From contig NZ_SIRE01000006.1 of the NCBI RefSeq assembly GCF_004307995.1, positions 186,001 to 250,000 on the forward strand: DNA of 64,000 bases. The letters are read 5' to 3'. Positions within the stretch are counted from its first letter, which is position 1, and every line of letters starts with the position of its first letter. The position numbers were made by a program, and so were the translations under genes. Below are positions 51,271-61,777 of the stretch, piece after piece. Source of the DNA: Paenibacillus thalictri. GTDB lineage: Bacteria > Bacillota > Bacilli > Paenibacillales > NBRC-103111. Below the pieces are notes generated by a model. That model searched no databases. It was not told where the DNA came from and saw only the letters and a list, made by a program, of their open reading frames with translations.

Positions 51271-53817
51271 TTACATTTGAAGAACAAGCCGTTGACTATA
51301 CTGCTCAGCGTCCAGCGAAGCGGCCGTCAGCAGCACCTCGTCGCCGCCGGTTTGTTCCAGCAACGTCACGTCAATCCGCTTTTTCACGCCGGGTACAAGC
51401 GTGAAATAGTTGTCGCTGAATAGCAGCTTCTGATTGCTTTCCAGCAGCACCATCTTGCTGACCGAAGCCGTTTCCAGCTCCAGCGTCCACGAAGCGGGCC
51501 CGGAAGGAGCGGCGGTTGCCGAAACCGGTTCCGAAGCAGCCGCAAATTCCGCAATCGTGCAGAAATATAACGTATCGTCGGAAATGACGCTGCCGTCGAC
51601 AAGCCACTCCACGTGAACGATTTCCCGGGTTCTATCGGCGATTTCGCTGTAATACGAGGCAATGTCGAATACGTTGCCGGTGAAGTCCGGCTGCACGGAA
51701 ACCGGGATCTGCCACCGCTTCAGATCAGCTCCGTCCGCATTCATGTGGGTAATACGGATTTCCCCGTGCAGCGGCTCCGCCGTCAGATTGGAAGCGACGA
51801 TCCGAATGTCGTCGACATCGCGGTAAACGCCGATGAGCGTGTCCGAAAACACTTTTTTCACCGCATAATAGCTCATTAACGGATATCCCTTATAATCGAC
51901 GCAGCCGAAGCCGAACAGCGGGCCGCCTTTGTTGAGCGACCAATACAAGATGCCGCTGCAGGAGCTGCTGCGCAGCCGCAGCATCGACAGCGCATGGTAA
52001 TCGGCCTGCGATTGCTCGATTTCCAAAGCGCGCAAATAGTCTCTCAGCGTCGCCACGTTATGGTAAGCGCTGTACGGAAATTTGGTCAGCAGCGCAATCG
52101 AGGTGCGTTCCTTCCATTGCTTGTGCCATCCCCGCTCGGTAAACTCCTCGACATCAAGCCCCATGCTTGCTTTCAGCGTTTCTGGCCGAGAATAGCTTTC
52201 CAGGTTCCAGCACGTTTCCGTGACAAACTGCGGATCTTTGGTCGCATTGTAAAAGTTGCCCCAATTGTGCATATCCCCTTCCACCGCGGATTGCGCCATT
52301 TTGCCTCCATGCGGCGAATTGATCACATAAGGAATTTCGGGGCAAAGCTTCTGCGCAATGTCCGGCAGCAGCCCGGCAATCAACGGCTCGCCGTAAAAGC
52401 GGTCCATCTCGGCTTTCCAGTTCCATTCGTCCCAGCCTTCCATCTGCTCGTTGCCGCCGCACAAAATGCCCAGACTGGCGCGGTCGCGAATCCGTTTCAC
52501 GAGTTCCACCGACTCCAGCCGGAACTCCTCGACAAATTCCGGATCATAGTCGGGGTACACGTTGCTGTGCAGGAAGAAGTCCTGCCAGATCATAATCCCC
52601 AGCTCGTCGCAGCGGTCGTAGAACGCATCGGTTTCCACCGCGCCCCCGCCCCAAATCCGAAGCATGTTGTGATTGCTGTTGTGCATAATCCAGAACAACC
52701 GCTCGTATGCGTCCCAAGTATCGTGCACCTTCAAATAATCGACGGGAATAAGATTTGAACCGCGGGCGTGGATTTTCCGGCCATTCACCCGGATAAAAAA
52801 CGTTTTGCGGCCATTCGGCAGCTCGCGGACGACTTCGACCCGCTTCAGGCCGACTTTTTTCTCCGTTTCGTGCAGCAGCGTATCGCCGTCGTAGACGCGA
52901 ATCATCAGGCGGTACAGATTTTGCCTGCCGTATCCCCGCGGCCACCACAACTTCGGCTGCCCGATGCGCAGCGGCAAAGTAACGGAGTCGCCGTAGACCG
53001 TCTCTACCGCAGAGGCTGCCGGTTTACCGGCTCCGGCTTCCGCTTCCCACAGCGTCGCCTCTACTTTTAAGGCTTGAGATGCGCCCGCCTCTTTAACCAG
53101 CTTAATCTCCACAAATGCGGACGCTTCCTGCTCCGTCATCGTTTCTGCGGCAAAATAACTTTCAGCAATCCGCGTCTTTGGATAACGCAGCAAGCTTACC
53201 GGTTTATGCACGCCGATACCAAGCACCCCGGTGCCCAAATTAAGCAGGCTGGAATTGGTAAAAAAGCTGCGCTGGTAACGGCGGATCAAGGACTTGCCGA
53301 GCAGACCGCTCGGCGAACCCGTGCGGGCCATCTGCTCCGCAGCCGGAATTTTGCCTTCAATCATCCGGTAGTGGCTTTTCACATGGACGAGCAACTCATT
53401 GCCTTCCGGTTTCAGCATGGCGGACGGCACTTCAAACTGGTAGGAACGGTAGGCGTTAGCGGTCTGGCCGATCCGCTGCCCGTTCAGCCAAATGTCCGAG
53501 AACGTATCGATCCCGTCAAACTTCAGCGCATACAAATATTGATCCGCGGAGTCGCCGGCGTGAAAAGAAAACGTTTTGACATACACCCAATCCGACTGCG
53601 CAACCCATTCCGCCGCAAACGCCGCTTCCGTACTCTCAAACGGATTCGTCAGCTTGCCGTGTTTCACCAACTCGTAATGTACCGCACCGGGCACCGCTGC
53701 ATCCATCCATTCCAGACCTTCCGCAGCGGGCGCACTTCCGCCTTCGCTTAAATCAGCCCCTTGAACTTTCGCCAATCGCCAGCTTCCGGTTAAATCGACA
53801 ATCGCTTCTGTTTTCAC
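51271..53817 (-). CDS. GH2 family beta-mannosidase
   Basis: 848 residues from GTG at 53817 behind GGGGAGG; the open frame to 54027 reads the wrong frame of the dehydrogenase gene and is excluded. Jelly-roll sugar-binding domain at the start (VDLTGSWRLAKVQ), Ig-like middle, and TIM barrel with RIWGGGAVETDAFYDRCDELG, the acid/base Glu in GGNEQMEGWDEWN and a likely nucleophile Glu in FVTETCWNLESYSRPETL. No signal peptide, so it acts on imported manno-oligosaccharides. The beta-mannosidase subfamily is favoured by length and the GGGAVE motif; other GH2 exo-activities cannot be excluded. Downstream of an ABC sugar importer. Confidence 0.88.
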   Translation of the reverse strand: MKTEAIVDLTGSWRLAKVQGADLSEGGSAPAAEGLEWMDAAVPGAVHYELVKHGKLTNPFESTEAAFAAEWVAQSDWVYVKTFSFHAGDSADQYLYALKFDGIDTFSDIWLNGQRIGQTANAYRSYQFEVPSAMLKPEGNELLVHVKSHYRMIEGKIPAAEQMARTGSPSGLLGKSLIRRYQRSFFTNSSLLNLGTGVLGIGVHKPVSLLRYPKTRIAESYFAAETMTEQEASAFVEIKLVKEAGASQALKVEATLWEAEAGAGKPAASAVETVYGDSVTLPLRIGQPKLWWPRGYGRQNLYRLMIRVYDGDTLLHETEKKVGLKRVEVVRELPNGRKTFFIRVNGRKIHARGSNLIPVDYLKVHDTWDAYERLFWIMHNSNHNMLRIWGGGAVETDAFYDRCDELGIMIWQDFFLHSNVYPDYDPEFVEEFRLESVELVKRIRDRASLGILCGGNEQMEGWDEWNWKAEMDRFYGEPLIAGLLPDIAQKLCPEIPYVINSPHGGKMAQSAVEGDMHNWGNFYNATKDPQFVTETCWNLESYSRPETLKASMGLDVEEFTERGWHKQWKERTSIALLTKFPYSAYHNVATLRDYLRALEIEQSQADYHALSMLRLRSSSCSGILYWSLNKGGPLFGFGCVDYKGYPLMSYYAVKKVFSDTLIGVYRDVDDIRIVASNLTAEPLHGEIRITHMNADGADLKRWQIPVSVQPDFTGNVFDIASYYSEIADRTREIVHVEWLVDGSVISDDTLYFCTIAEFAAASEPVSATAAPSGPASWTLELETASVSKMVLLESNQKLLFSDNYFTLVPGVKKRIDVTLLEQTGGDEVLLTAASLDAEQYSQRLVLQM

Positions 53818-53867
53818 GTTGATTTCATCCTCCCCGTTAAATGGTGTATCCGATATCGGTTCATACG

Positions 53868-54866
53868 TTATTTCGTGTATACGTCGTTTGGCACCAGCTC
53901 GTTGAGCAGCGGCCTGCCTTCCCGGTACCGCACGATATTGTCGCAAATGATATCCAGCGAACGGGCTGTAAGGTCGGGCATCTCCGGCGTGCAGTGCGGC
54001 GTGATGACCAGATTCGGCGCGTCCCACAGCGGATTGTCCGCGGGCAGCGGCTCCTGCGCAAATGTGTCCAGCCCCGCGCCGCCGATGATGCCTTGATGCA
54101 GCGCGTGAATAAGCGCTTGTTCGTCGATTACGAGGCCGCGTGCCATATTGATCAAGTAGGCGGTATTTTTCATCGCTTGAAGTTCGGCTTCGCCGATCAG
54201 ATGATGGGTCTCGTCGGACAAGCGCACCGCGAGTACAACGACGTCGCTTTCACGCAGCAGTTCGTCGATCGTCTCTCCGCGGTCGGCGCAAAACAGCTTG
54301 TCAACCCCGGCCGGCGGCTCCGTAACGCTTCTGCGGTAACCCAGCACACGCATGCCAAACGCTTTGGCGCGGACGGCCAGCTCTTTGCCGGTAAAACCCA
54401 TGCCGATAATGCCCATCGTTTTGCCGTACAGCCCTCTGCGCTCTTCATAACCCGGGATGCCTCTCCAGCGGTGTTCCTTTTGCGCGTCATGCAGCCCATG
54501 CGCGTCGTAAATGAGCGATAACGTCAGAAAGAAAATATGCTCGGCCAACACGGGGCCGGAACGTCCCGCCGATCCCGTCACTTGCAGCCCTCTCTCGAAC
54601 ACTTCGGGGCGGGCCGACTTGTTCAGCCCGGAGTGATCGCAATGAATCCAGCGCAGCTTAGGCGCAGCAAGGTACCGCTCATCCAGATCGCTTTGCAAAA
54701 TAGCGACGTCTGCTTCCTCCAGCGCCTCGGCGATGCCGGCCGTGTCGTCTTTGCTGAGGTGAATGAAATGGACCTCGGGTCCAAATGCGTTCCTCAGCTT
54801 CTCCAAATGCCAGCCCGTATACGGCACCGTAGCTAGCACCGTACGAATGGTGTTTGCGTTGCTCAT
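53868..54866 (-). CDS. D-2-hydroxyacid dehydrogenase family protein
   Basis: 332 residues from ATG at 54866 behind GAGGAGATAGG. NAD-binding GIIGMGFTGKELAVRAKAFG and the catalytic triad Arg (NMARGLVIDE), Glu (DTFAQEPLP) and His (TPHCTPE) are intact. Reduces a 2-oxo acid or oxidises a D-2-hydroxy acid; substrate unknown. Lies between the ABC permease and the mannosidase in one transcript. Confidence 0.92.
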   Translation of the reverse strand: MSNANTIRTVLATVPYTGWHLEKLRNAFGPEVHFIHLSKDDTAGIAEALEEADVAILQSDLDERYLAAPKLRWIHCDHSGLNKSARPEVFERGLQVTGSAGRSGPVLAEHIFFLTLSLIYDAHGLHDAQKEHRWRGIPGYEERRGLYGKTMGIIGMGFTGKELAVRAKAFGMRVLGYRRSVTEPPAGVDKLFCADRGETIDELLRESDVVVLAVRLSDETHHLIGEAELQAMKNTAYLINMARGLVIDEQALIHALHQGIIGGAGLDTFAQEPLPADNPLWDAPNLVITPHCTPEMPDLTARSLDIICDNIVRYREGRPLLNELVPNDVYTK

Positions 54867-54909
54867 ATTCCTATCTCCTCGTTTCATATATGATGTATGA
54901 TGAAAAATG

Positions 54910-55785
54910 CTAACCTTTAATGGAACCCAACATGACGCCTTTGGCAAAATACTTTTGCAGGAACGGGTAGACGATCAAAATCGGCAGCATCGCCAGCACA
55001 ATCGAAGCCATCCGGATCGTTTCGACCGGAGGAGCGGCATCGTTATCCAGCGTCTGGGCCACGCCGGAGGCGTCGCCTTCAATGACCAGCTGTTTAATGA
55101 GCAGCTGCAGCGTCCATTTTTTCGTATCGGAAATATAGATCAGCGCGCTGAAATACGTATTCCAATGCCCCACCGCAAAAAACAATGTAAAAGCGGCAAT
55201 GGCGGGCAGCGACAGCGGAACAACGATCCGCCAAAATACCGCTAGGTCGGAGCAGCCGTCGATTTTCGCCGCCTCTTCCAATTCCGGGTGAATGGAGTCC
55301 ATAAAACTTTTGACGACGACCAGACTCCAGGCATTCGTCAGACTTGGCCATATTAACGACCAGTAGGAATTGAGCAGCCCGACGTTTTTGACGACCAAAT
55401 AATTGGGAATGACTCCGGCGTTAAAAAACAACGTGACAATGACGACACCCAGGAACAGGTTGCGGCCCGGAATCTTTTTCTTCGTTAAGCCGTAAGCCAT
55501 TGTAAACGTAAACAACACGTTGAGCACAGTACCCACCACGGTAACGAATACCGTGCTGTTAAACGAGTTGATAAAGCTGTTTGTCGATAAAATGTAACGG
55601 TAAGAGTACAGCGACCATTTGTCGGGAAAAATATAAAACTTAAACGGCACGTACGAGCTCGGATCGGTAAACGAAATGCTGAGCACGTAAAAAAACGGAA
55701 ACAAGCTGAATAAAGCGATGATTCCGAGCAAGCTGTAGTTTACATAGTCACCCGCGGTCATTTTTTTCGTATGCACGAAACTCAT
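54910..55785 (-). CDS. Carbohydrate ABC transporter permease (LplC/CUT1 type)
   Basis: 291 residues, six membrane helices, with the cytoplasmic EAAxxDG loop EEAAKIDGCSDLAVFWRIVVPLSLP that contacts the ATPase. FYVLSISFTDPSSYVPFKFYIFP is typical of the LplC subfamily in Paenibacillus. Forms the channel with the permease at 55819. No ATPase gene is nearby; CUT1 systems often share a common MsmX ATPase. Confidence 0.93.
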   Translation of the reverse strand: MSFVHTKKMTAGDYVNYSLLGIIALFSLFPFFYVLSISFTDPSSYVPFKFYIFPDKWSLYSYRYILSTNSFINSFNSTVFVTVVGTVLNVLFTFTMAYGLTKKKIPGRNLFLGVVIVTLFFNAGVIPNYLVVKNVGLLNSYWSLIWPSLTNAWSLVVVKSFMDSIHPELEEAAKIDGCSDLAVFWRIVVPLSLPAIAAFTLFFAVGHWNTYFSALIYISDTKKWTLQLLIKQLVIEGDASGVAQTLDNDAAPPVETIRMASIVLAMLPILIVYPFLQKYFAKGVMLGSIKG

Positions 55786-55818
55786 GGGTGTCCTCCTTTA
55801 CAATGACTTTACGCAAAG

Positions 55819-56781
55819 TCAATAAATCCCCTCATGCCCCAGTTTTTTGACTACGTAATTGGAGCTCCACACAAGCACAAGACCGATGATGCCTTTAAAC
55901 AGACCAACCGCGGTGCCGACGCTGACATCTCCTTGCAAAATCCCCAACGTATACGAATACGTGTCAAATACGTCGGCGACGTTATTAACCAGCGGATTCA
56001 TCATCAGCAGCACCTGCTCGAAGCCGACGTCGGCCATGTTGCCAAGCCTCAAAATCAGCAAAATGACAATCGTCGGACGAATCGCGGGAAGCGTGATGTT
56101 CCATATTTGCTGAAAACGCGTCGCTCCATCCACAACGGCCGCTTCGTAACGCTGCGGATCGACCCCGGCGATGGAAGCGAGAAATATGATCGTGCCCCAG
56201 CCCGCTTCCTTCCAAACATTTTGTACGGTCAATATGCCCCAGAAATAATGCGGCGCAGACAAAAACGAGACGGCTTTAAATCCCAGCTTCACAAGCAGCT
56301 TGTTGAGCAGCCCCACATCAACGGACAACACAAAAAACGTCATACTTGCGATTACGACCCAAGACAAAAAATGCGGCATATATATGATCGACTGGTTGAG
56401 CTTCTTAAACAGTTCATGCCTGACCTCGTTAAGCATCAGCGCCAGCACGATCGGGATCGGAAAGAAAAAGACGAGATTGATCAAATTGATCGCCAGCGTA
56501 TTCCGCAGCAACACATAAAAGTGGGGGTCTTTCAGTAAACCGGCGAAATTGGCCAGTCCCACCCACTCGCTGCCTGTGATCCCGGCAAACGGGCTGTACT
56601 TCTGAAAGGCGATGACGAGCATCCACATCGGAAAAATTTTAAACACGCAGAAGTAAAGGAAACCCGGCAAAATTAGCAAGTAAATGTACCGGCCTGCAAC
56701 AATTTGTTTCAGCAGCCGATGTTTATCCGCATAAGGGGCAGCCGGGACTCCGAGCTCAAGCTGTTCCTTGGATTGCAGCAC
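55819..56781 (-). CDS. Carbohydrate ABC transporter permease (LplB/CUT1 type)
   Basis: 320 residues, GTG start seven bases after AAAGGAGG. Six membrane helices; the EAA loop reads RYEAAVVDGATRFQQIWNITLP. MWMLVIAFQKYSPFAGITGSEWVG is characteristic of the LplB group. Partner of the permease at 54910. Confidence 0.94.
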   Translation of the reverse strand: MLQSKEQLELGVPAAPYADKHRLLKQIVAGRYIYLLILPGFLYFCVFKIFPMWMLVIAFQKYSPFAGITGSEWVGLANFAGLLKDPHFYVLLRNTLAINLINLVFFFPIPIVLALMLNEVRHELFKKLNQSIIYMPHFLSWVVIASMTFFVLSVDVGLLNKLLVKLGFKAVSFLSAPHYFWGILTVQNVWKEAGWGTIIFLASIAGVDPQRYEAAVVDGATRFQQIWNITLPAIRPTIVILLILRLGNMADVGFEQVLLMMNPLVNNVADVFDTYSYTLGILQGDVSVGTAVGLFKGIIGLVLVWSSNYVVKKLGHEGIY

Positions 56782-56822
56782 TTGTAAGCCTCCTTTCGGC
56801 TTGAATACTAGAGTCCCCGCTT

Positions 56823-58382
56823 TTATTTTCCAAAAAATTCCTTGTAGCTATCAGCAAACTCTTTATAAGCTTTTTTGAAGTCGGGGTTGCTGTTCAGCTT
56901 GTCGACATAAGCTTTGTATTCATCCATCGAAATTTGGCCGACAATCGCTTTAACTCCCATCGACTGCCATTCCTGCTGCACCTTCGGCCATACGTTCAGG
57001 AACGTGTCCGAGTTGATGACGGAGAACGGATCCAACGTGCCTTTTTCAAAATAACCGATGGAGTCCAAATAGTTGATTTTGGCATCGTTATATTCCTGCG
57101 GAGCCGCCCAGCTGACCGTCTTCATGTACTTGTCGTAATACAAGGCGAGCACCTGCCAAGGAGCGCTGGAGCCAAGATCTTTGTCGCGTTGTTCCGTCAG
57201 CTGAATCTTACCGTCGACTTTGTTGTAATGGATGCCCTCCACCCCGTACACCGTCAGATCGTAATATTCCTTGGTTGTCGTTTTTTCCATATAGTCCAAA
57301 ATTTGTTTCACTTTTTCTTCCGGCACCTTTTTCGAGATCAGCATGATGTCAACCACGCCGGTTCCCCTGCTGATCGTGTAGCCGCCCGGCCCCTGCAGCA
57401 TAATCGTTTCCACTTCCGCGTCAGGCTGCACTTTTTTGACCGATTGGGTAAACGGATAGTCCCAACGCATGCTTTCGTTTAAATAAGCGGCCGCTTTGCC
57501 GGTTTGGAACAGCTCTTGGGCCTGAGTTGATTTCATGACGGAAAACTCTTGAGCGAGGCTGCCGTCGGCGTAAAGCTGCCGGAAATAGTTGACCGTATCG
57601 GTAAACTGCGGCGTCAGCTTGTTGTAGATCAGCCCGCCTTCTTCATTGTACGTAGGTTTATCCGCACCGAAAGCGCTGGAGAAACCGCCCGTGCTCGTGC
57701 TGAGCAGATCGGTTTTGGCGATAATGCCCAGCGTGTCGTGTTTCCCGCCTCCGCTCAGATCGGCGGCGACGATTTTTTTCAGCGCGTCGCGGAATTCGTC
57801 GACGGTTTTGGGCATCGGCAGCCCTAATTTGGTCAGCCAGTCTTTGCGGATTTTCGGCCCGTTGGACACTTGGGCGACATTTTGCGGTATGCCGTAAATT
57901 TTGCCGAGAATCCGGCTTGTTTCCCAGGCGCCCGGAGCCGAGTTGTTTTTCAAGTTCGGGTATTTGCTGAAATCGCCGAGCAGCGGCGTCAAATCCCAAA
58001 ATGCGCCGTTTTTGATCGCATTGACAAGTGCCGGGCTTTTTAAGTTGTTAGCCACCAGCACTTCCGGAATATTTCCCGAAGCGAGAATCAAGTTCAGCTT
58101 GGTCGTGTAGTCGCCGTCGGGAATCCATTCTACGTTCAGCTTGGTGTTGGTTCGCTTCTGATATTCCTTCCAATAAGCGTTGTTCATGTCCGGCACTTGA
58201 TCGAACAAGCGGACCGTCATTTGAATTTCCAGCGGTTTGCCCGAACCGCCTGCAGCGGCTCCGCCCGAATTGGCCGCCGGAGCGCCTCCTCCGCATGCAG
58301 CCAGCAGAACGGCCGCAGCGCTCACACATGCGGTCGCTTGAAGCGGTTTACGCTTGATGCGCGTCGATAACTTCATCATCAT
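56823..58382 (-). CDS. ABC sugar-binding lipoprotein (LplA type)
   Basis: 519 residues from ATG at 58382, seven bases after AAAAGGGG; the longer frame to 58634 lacks a ribosome site. Signal peptide with lipobox LLAACGGG (Cys near residue 28), then a Gly/Ala/Ser-rich linker and a large type-1 binding protein (EYQKRTNTKLNVEWIPDGDYTTKLNLILASGNIPEV). Captures an oligosaccharide outside the membrane for the two permeases. Expression is probably controlled by the divergent AraC-type regulator. Confidence 0.93.
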   Translation of the reverse strand: MMMKLSTRIKRKPLQATACVSAAAVLLAACGGGAPAANSGGAAAGGSGKPLEIQMTVRLFDQVPDMNNAYWKEYQKRTNTKLNVEWIPDGDYTTKLNLILASGNIPEVLVANNLKSPALVNAIKNGAFWDLTPLLGDFSKYPNLKNNSAPGAWETSRILGKIYGIPQNVAQVSNGPKIRKDWLTKLGLPMPKTVDEFRDALKKIVAADLSGGGKHDTLGIIAKTDLLSTSTGGFSSAFGADKPTYNEEGGLIYNKLTPQFTDTVNYFRQLYADGSLAQEFSVMKSTQAQELFQTGKAAAYLNESMRWDYPFTQSVKKVQPDAEVETIMLQGPGGYTISRGTGVVDIMLISKKVPEEKVKQILDYMEKTTTKEYYDLTVYGVEGIHYNKVDGKIQLTEQRDKDLGSSAPWQVLALYYDKYMKTVSWAAPQEYNDAKINYLDSIGYFEKGTLDPFSVINSDTFLNVWPKVQQEWQSMGVKAIVGQISMDEYKAYVDKLNSNPDFKKAYKEFADSYKEFFGK

Positions 58383-58720
58383 CCAACATCCCCTTTTTAA
58401 CGGATTGGTCTTGCTTGCTCCAAGCTTAAATGGCGGAACACAGGCACTCAATAGGCAATAATTATCCCGGCGGCGTTCCACCCGCGTTCCCCTGAAACAT
58501 ACCGACTCCGGACTAATTAGTCCGATCTTAACCTGCCGCGAACCGGCGGATGATAAACAGCCACACCATCCGACGGGCCTGTACGCGTTGTCCCGACAGC
58601 GCTTTTCCGGCAGGTTTAAAATTGACCATGACACGCCACTGTGCTGCTTTCGGATAATTTGTTAAGATGGTGTTGTCTCTATCTGTTAGTTATACTGCGC
58701 ATGTCGGGGGTTGCCTGCGA
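58383..58720. other. Divergent regulatory region between the sugar-binding protein and AraC genes
   Basis: 338 bp between two divergent starts. It should contain both promoters and AraC sites, but I see no promoter pair or repeat clear enough to mark. Confidence 0.5.
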
Positions 58721-60943
58721 ATGAACAGCAACTATTTCTATCGTCTAATCTGGTTCGGCTGTCTTTCCGTATGTTTGCCCATCATTTTAGGTGGGGTCGT
58801 TTATTATCATTATGCCATGCAGCAAGGTATTTCTCGGTTTCAGGAAAACAGTCTCGTTTCGTTAAATATGATCGAGCAATTTACCGAAAAATCGATGCAC
58901 GAGGTCGAAGATGATCTGCTGCAGTTGGCTCTCGAACCGGTCATCCTCGACACGTTCGCCATGCCGAATTACGGTAAAAATTATATATCTCAAGCGGACG
59001 TGCTGAATAAAATGGCGATCCAGAAATCAAAAAACAGCCTGATCGGCGATATCTACTATTATAGTGAAAACGCCAACATCATTTTATCCCATTCCATGGG
59101 CTTTCAAAAATTCGACACCTTCAAATATAAAAGCGATATCGAAGCGCTGCGCAAATTACACCTCGAAGGCCAATGGGTGTATTTGCCGGAATCGCAAAAA
59201 AGCGGATACCTGTCGTTTGCTCTAAAAATGCCTTCTCTGACGACGGAAGCAAGTCAGGGCCTATTGATGATTCAGCTGGAAGCTGGCCAACTGACCAAAT
59301 ATTACGACAGTCTGCTATCGCTAACCAAAAACCAGTCGATCTATGTGATCGACGACCAAAAGCGGCTGCTGCTGCAATCGCGCAAGCCGGACGGCCATGA
59401 GTCTGCGGGTATCAGCGAAAGCGTCGTCAGCCGCATCATGTCCGAAGAAAGCCGAAACAACTATTTTCAGATCGAAGGCCCGGATCAACAAAACAATTAT
59501 TACTCTTACCTCAAATCGATGTCCGGCAACATTTATGTGTTTACCGTTCCTTATCAGGCCATTATCGGCGAATTAAGCTGGATCCGCTGGGTTTCCGTGG
59601 CGGCGGTGCTCATTTTCATCGGCGTCGGCGTGCTGCTAACGATAGTTAACTTGAAATGGGCCTACAATCCGATTGTCAAACTGATGGACAGTCTGGATGC
59701 CAAAGCGAGAAGTCTGAGCATCCGGGCCGAAACGTTAAGCGCGGAGCTGGCGCAATCGATTCCTCCGCTTATGGAACGTTTTTTGCAGCAATGGCTGGGC
59801 GGCAATTTCATCCAAAGCAGTGCATTGTACGATGAGTTTGCCAAGTACGGCATCCCGCTGGACCGCAACTACGCGGTGATACTCGTCAGGGCGGAAAACC
59901 GGTTGAAGGACCAGCGTTTCCGCAGTGAAGACAAGTCGGTCATTACGTTTGTGATCACCAATGTGATGACCGAGCTGCTTCGGGAACGGCACGCCTTGGA
60001 AGGATACGTGCTTCATGACGCGGACGGCCATGGCGTCGCTATCTTTCATTTCGACCGCAGCGTGCCCCCGGAAAAAGCGATTGCCGACACGACACGTTAC
60101 GCGGAAACGGTAAGCCATTCGTTGTTGACCTACTTGAAGCTGCGCGTATCGATCGGCATTGGCCGGCCGTATACCCATATCGCCGATATTCGCATTTCTT
60201 ACCGGGAGTCCAGGCAAGCGCTGCAGTATCGATTGTACAAAGATAAAGCGACGATATTTTATATCGCCGATCTGGAAGGACGCCAGAAACCCGATGCCTT
60301 CACCTATCCGCGGCAGACGGAGCTGCACATCTTGGAGGCGCTGAAAAAACGCGACAGCCGGTTGGCCTGCGAGGCGTTACACGAGTTCAACCAATCGTTA
60401 AAATCCTCTGACTCTTACAATATTATGTTTCAGGGACATTTTGTACTGCTGTCCTCCATTATTTCGTCCGTCGACCGCAAAGGCGAAGGCATCCCGGAAA
60501 TTCTCGAATACGATCTGTTTGAGCAGTTGAGAGGAAAGGAAACGGCCGAGGAGATGTACGAATGGTTTGCACAATCGATGTTCCCGCTTTACGAGAAAAT
60601 CATCGACGAAAACTACAATACCAGAGGAAAACTGATTATTAAGGAGGTGCAGGCTTATATTCAAAATCATGTTTCCAAAGACATCTCGCTGTCGGAATGT
60701 GCAGAAATGTTTCAAACAACCCCATCTTATTTAAGCCGTTTGTTTAAAAAAGAAGTCGGCATGACCTTTTTGGATTTTGTAACCGAATGCAAAATTAACG
60801 AAGCTAAAATATTGCTGATTGAAACCGACCGCAACATTAACGATATCGCTTACACGGTAGGTTATACGCACCGTAACTTTAACCGGATTTTTCAGCGTAT
60901 CTTGAAAATGTCGCCTAGCGATTACCGGGCTGCCAACCGTTAG
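58721..60943 (+). CDS. Membrane-bound AraC family regulator (YesS/LplR-like)
   Basis: 740 residues from ATG at 58721 behind GGGGG. Two membrane helices (about residues 8-30 and 285-310) enclose an extracellular Cache-like sensor of about 250 residues. A cytoplasmic middle part of about 300 residues is followed by an AraC DNA-binding domain in the last 100 (YIQNHVSKDISLSECAEMFQ, PSYLSRLFKKEVGMTFLDF and DIAYTVGYTHRNFNRIFQR). This architecture is typical of Paenibacillus regulators that sit beside LplABC-type transporters and switch them on in response to external sugar or binding-protein contact. Confidence 0.92.
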   Translation: MNSNYFYRLIWFGCLSVCLPIILGGVVYYHYAMQQGISRFQENSLVSLNMIEQFTEKSMHEVEDDLLQLALEPVILDTFAMPNYGKNYISQADVLNKMAIQKSKNSLIGDIYYYSENANIILSHSMGFQKFDTFKYKSDIEALRKLHLEGQWVYLPESQKSGYLSFALKMPSLTTEASQGLLMIQLEAGQLTKYYDSLLSLTKNQSIYVIDDQKRLLLQSRKPDGHESAGISESVVSRIMSEESRNNYFQIEGPDQQNNYYSYLKSMSGNIYVFTVPYQAIIGELSWIRWVSVAAVLIFIGVGVLLTIVNLKWAYNPIVKLMDSLDAKARSLSIRAETLSAELAQSIPPLMERFLQQWLGGNFIQSSALYDEFAKYGIPLDRNYAVILVRAENRLKDQRFRSEDKSVITFVITNVMTELLRERHALEGYVLHDADGHGVAIFHFDRSVPPEKAIADTTRYAETVSHSLLTYLKLRVSIGIGRPYTHIADIRISYRESRQALQYRLYKDKATIFYIADLEGRQKPDAFTYPRQTELHILEALKKRDSRLACEALHEFNQSLKSSDSYNIMFQGHFVLLSSIISSVDRKGEGIPEILEYDLFEQLRGKETAEEMYEWFAQSMFPLYEKIIDENYNTRGKLIIKEVQAYIQNHVSKDISLSECAEMFQTTPSYLSRLFKKEVGMTFLDFVTECKINEAKILLIETDRNINDIAYTVGYTHRNFNRIFQRILKMSPSDYRAANR

Positions 60944-60994
60944 CTCGATTTCCCGGAAATGGATTAAACTTATTGCGTTTGTACGAGGAGGCAT

Positions 60995-61768
60995 ATGATG
61001 AAATTCGCAAGATTCAAACATAACTTAACGGGAACTGAAGCAGCCGCCTTCGTGACAGAAGAAGGACTGCATGTCATTCAAGGCGATATATTCGGCAGTT
61101 GGACGGAAGCCGGAGCCATATTTCCCTTTTCGGAAGTAACGCTGCTGCCTCCGCTGCGGCCGAACAGCATTATCGGCATCGGGGCCAATTATATTGCCGC
61201 CGGACAAACGAGGCCCGCGCGGCTGCCCGAAATCCCGCTGTTCTTTCATAAGCCGATATCTTCCCTGAACGGCCCGAATGACGAGATTCTGATTCCCCGC
61301 GGTTTGGACAAGCTCAATTTCGAATGCGAGCTGGCCGTCGTGATCGGCAAACAAGGGAAATATATCCCGGTGGAAAAAGCGCAGGAACATATATTCGGGT
61401 ACACGATCGCCAACGATGTGTCCGCCGTTCAGCTGACTCATCCCGGCGGCCACTGGATGCTGGTCAAATCCGGGGATACGTTCACTCCGCTGGGACCTTA
61501 TATCGAAACGGAGCTGGATCCGTACAGGCTGACGATTCAATCGAAGCTTAACTCCGAATTAAAGCAGAACAGTCCGACGGAACGGATCATATACCCTATT
61601 GCCGGTATTATCTCTTATTTATCCCAATTGTTGACGCTGCAGCCGGGCGATGTGATTTTGACCGGAACGCCGGAAGGGGCAGGCGAGATGCGGGCGGGCG
61701 ATACAATCGAATGCTCGATTGCGGGAATCGGTTCCTTAAGCAACCGCGTCATCCAATCATTGTCCTAA
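60995..61768 (+). CDS. Fumarylacetoacetate hydrolase family protein
   Basis: 257 residues (or 256 from the second ATG at 60998, which is better spaced from GAGGAGG). FAH core: IIGIGANYIAAG, FHKPISSLNGPNDEI, metal ligands in NFECELAVVIG and the Asp of ANDVSAV, and LLTLQPGDVILTGTPEGAG. Members hydrolyse or decarboxylate acylpyruvates and ring-cleavage products; the substrate here is unknown. Confidence 0.92.
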   Translation: MMKFARFKHNLTGTEAAAFVTEEGLHVIQGDIFGSWTEAGAIFPFSEVTLLPPLRPNSIIGIGANYIAAGQTRPARLPEIPLFFHKPISSLNGPNDEILIPRGLDKLNFECELAVVIGKQGKYIPVEKAQEHIFGYTIANDVSAVQLTHPGGHWMLVKSGDTFTPLGPYIETELDPYRLTIQSKLNSELKQNSPTERIIYPIAGIISYLSQLLTLQPGDVILTGTPEGAGEMRAGDTIECSIAGIGSLSNRVIQSLS

Positions 61769-61777
61769 AAATAAACC

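Noticed and set aside
53841..54521. Forward open frames opposite the dehydrogenase and mannosidase
   Set aside because: They mirror the codon pattern of the reverse-strand genes and have no start signals.
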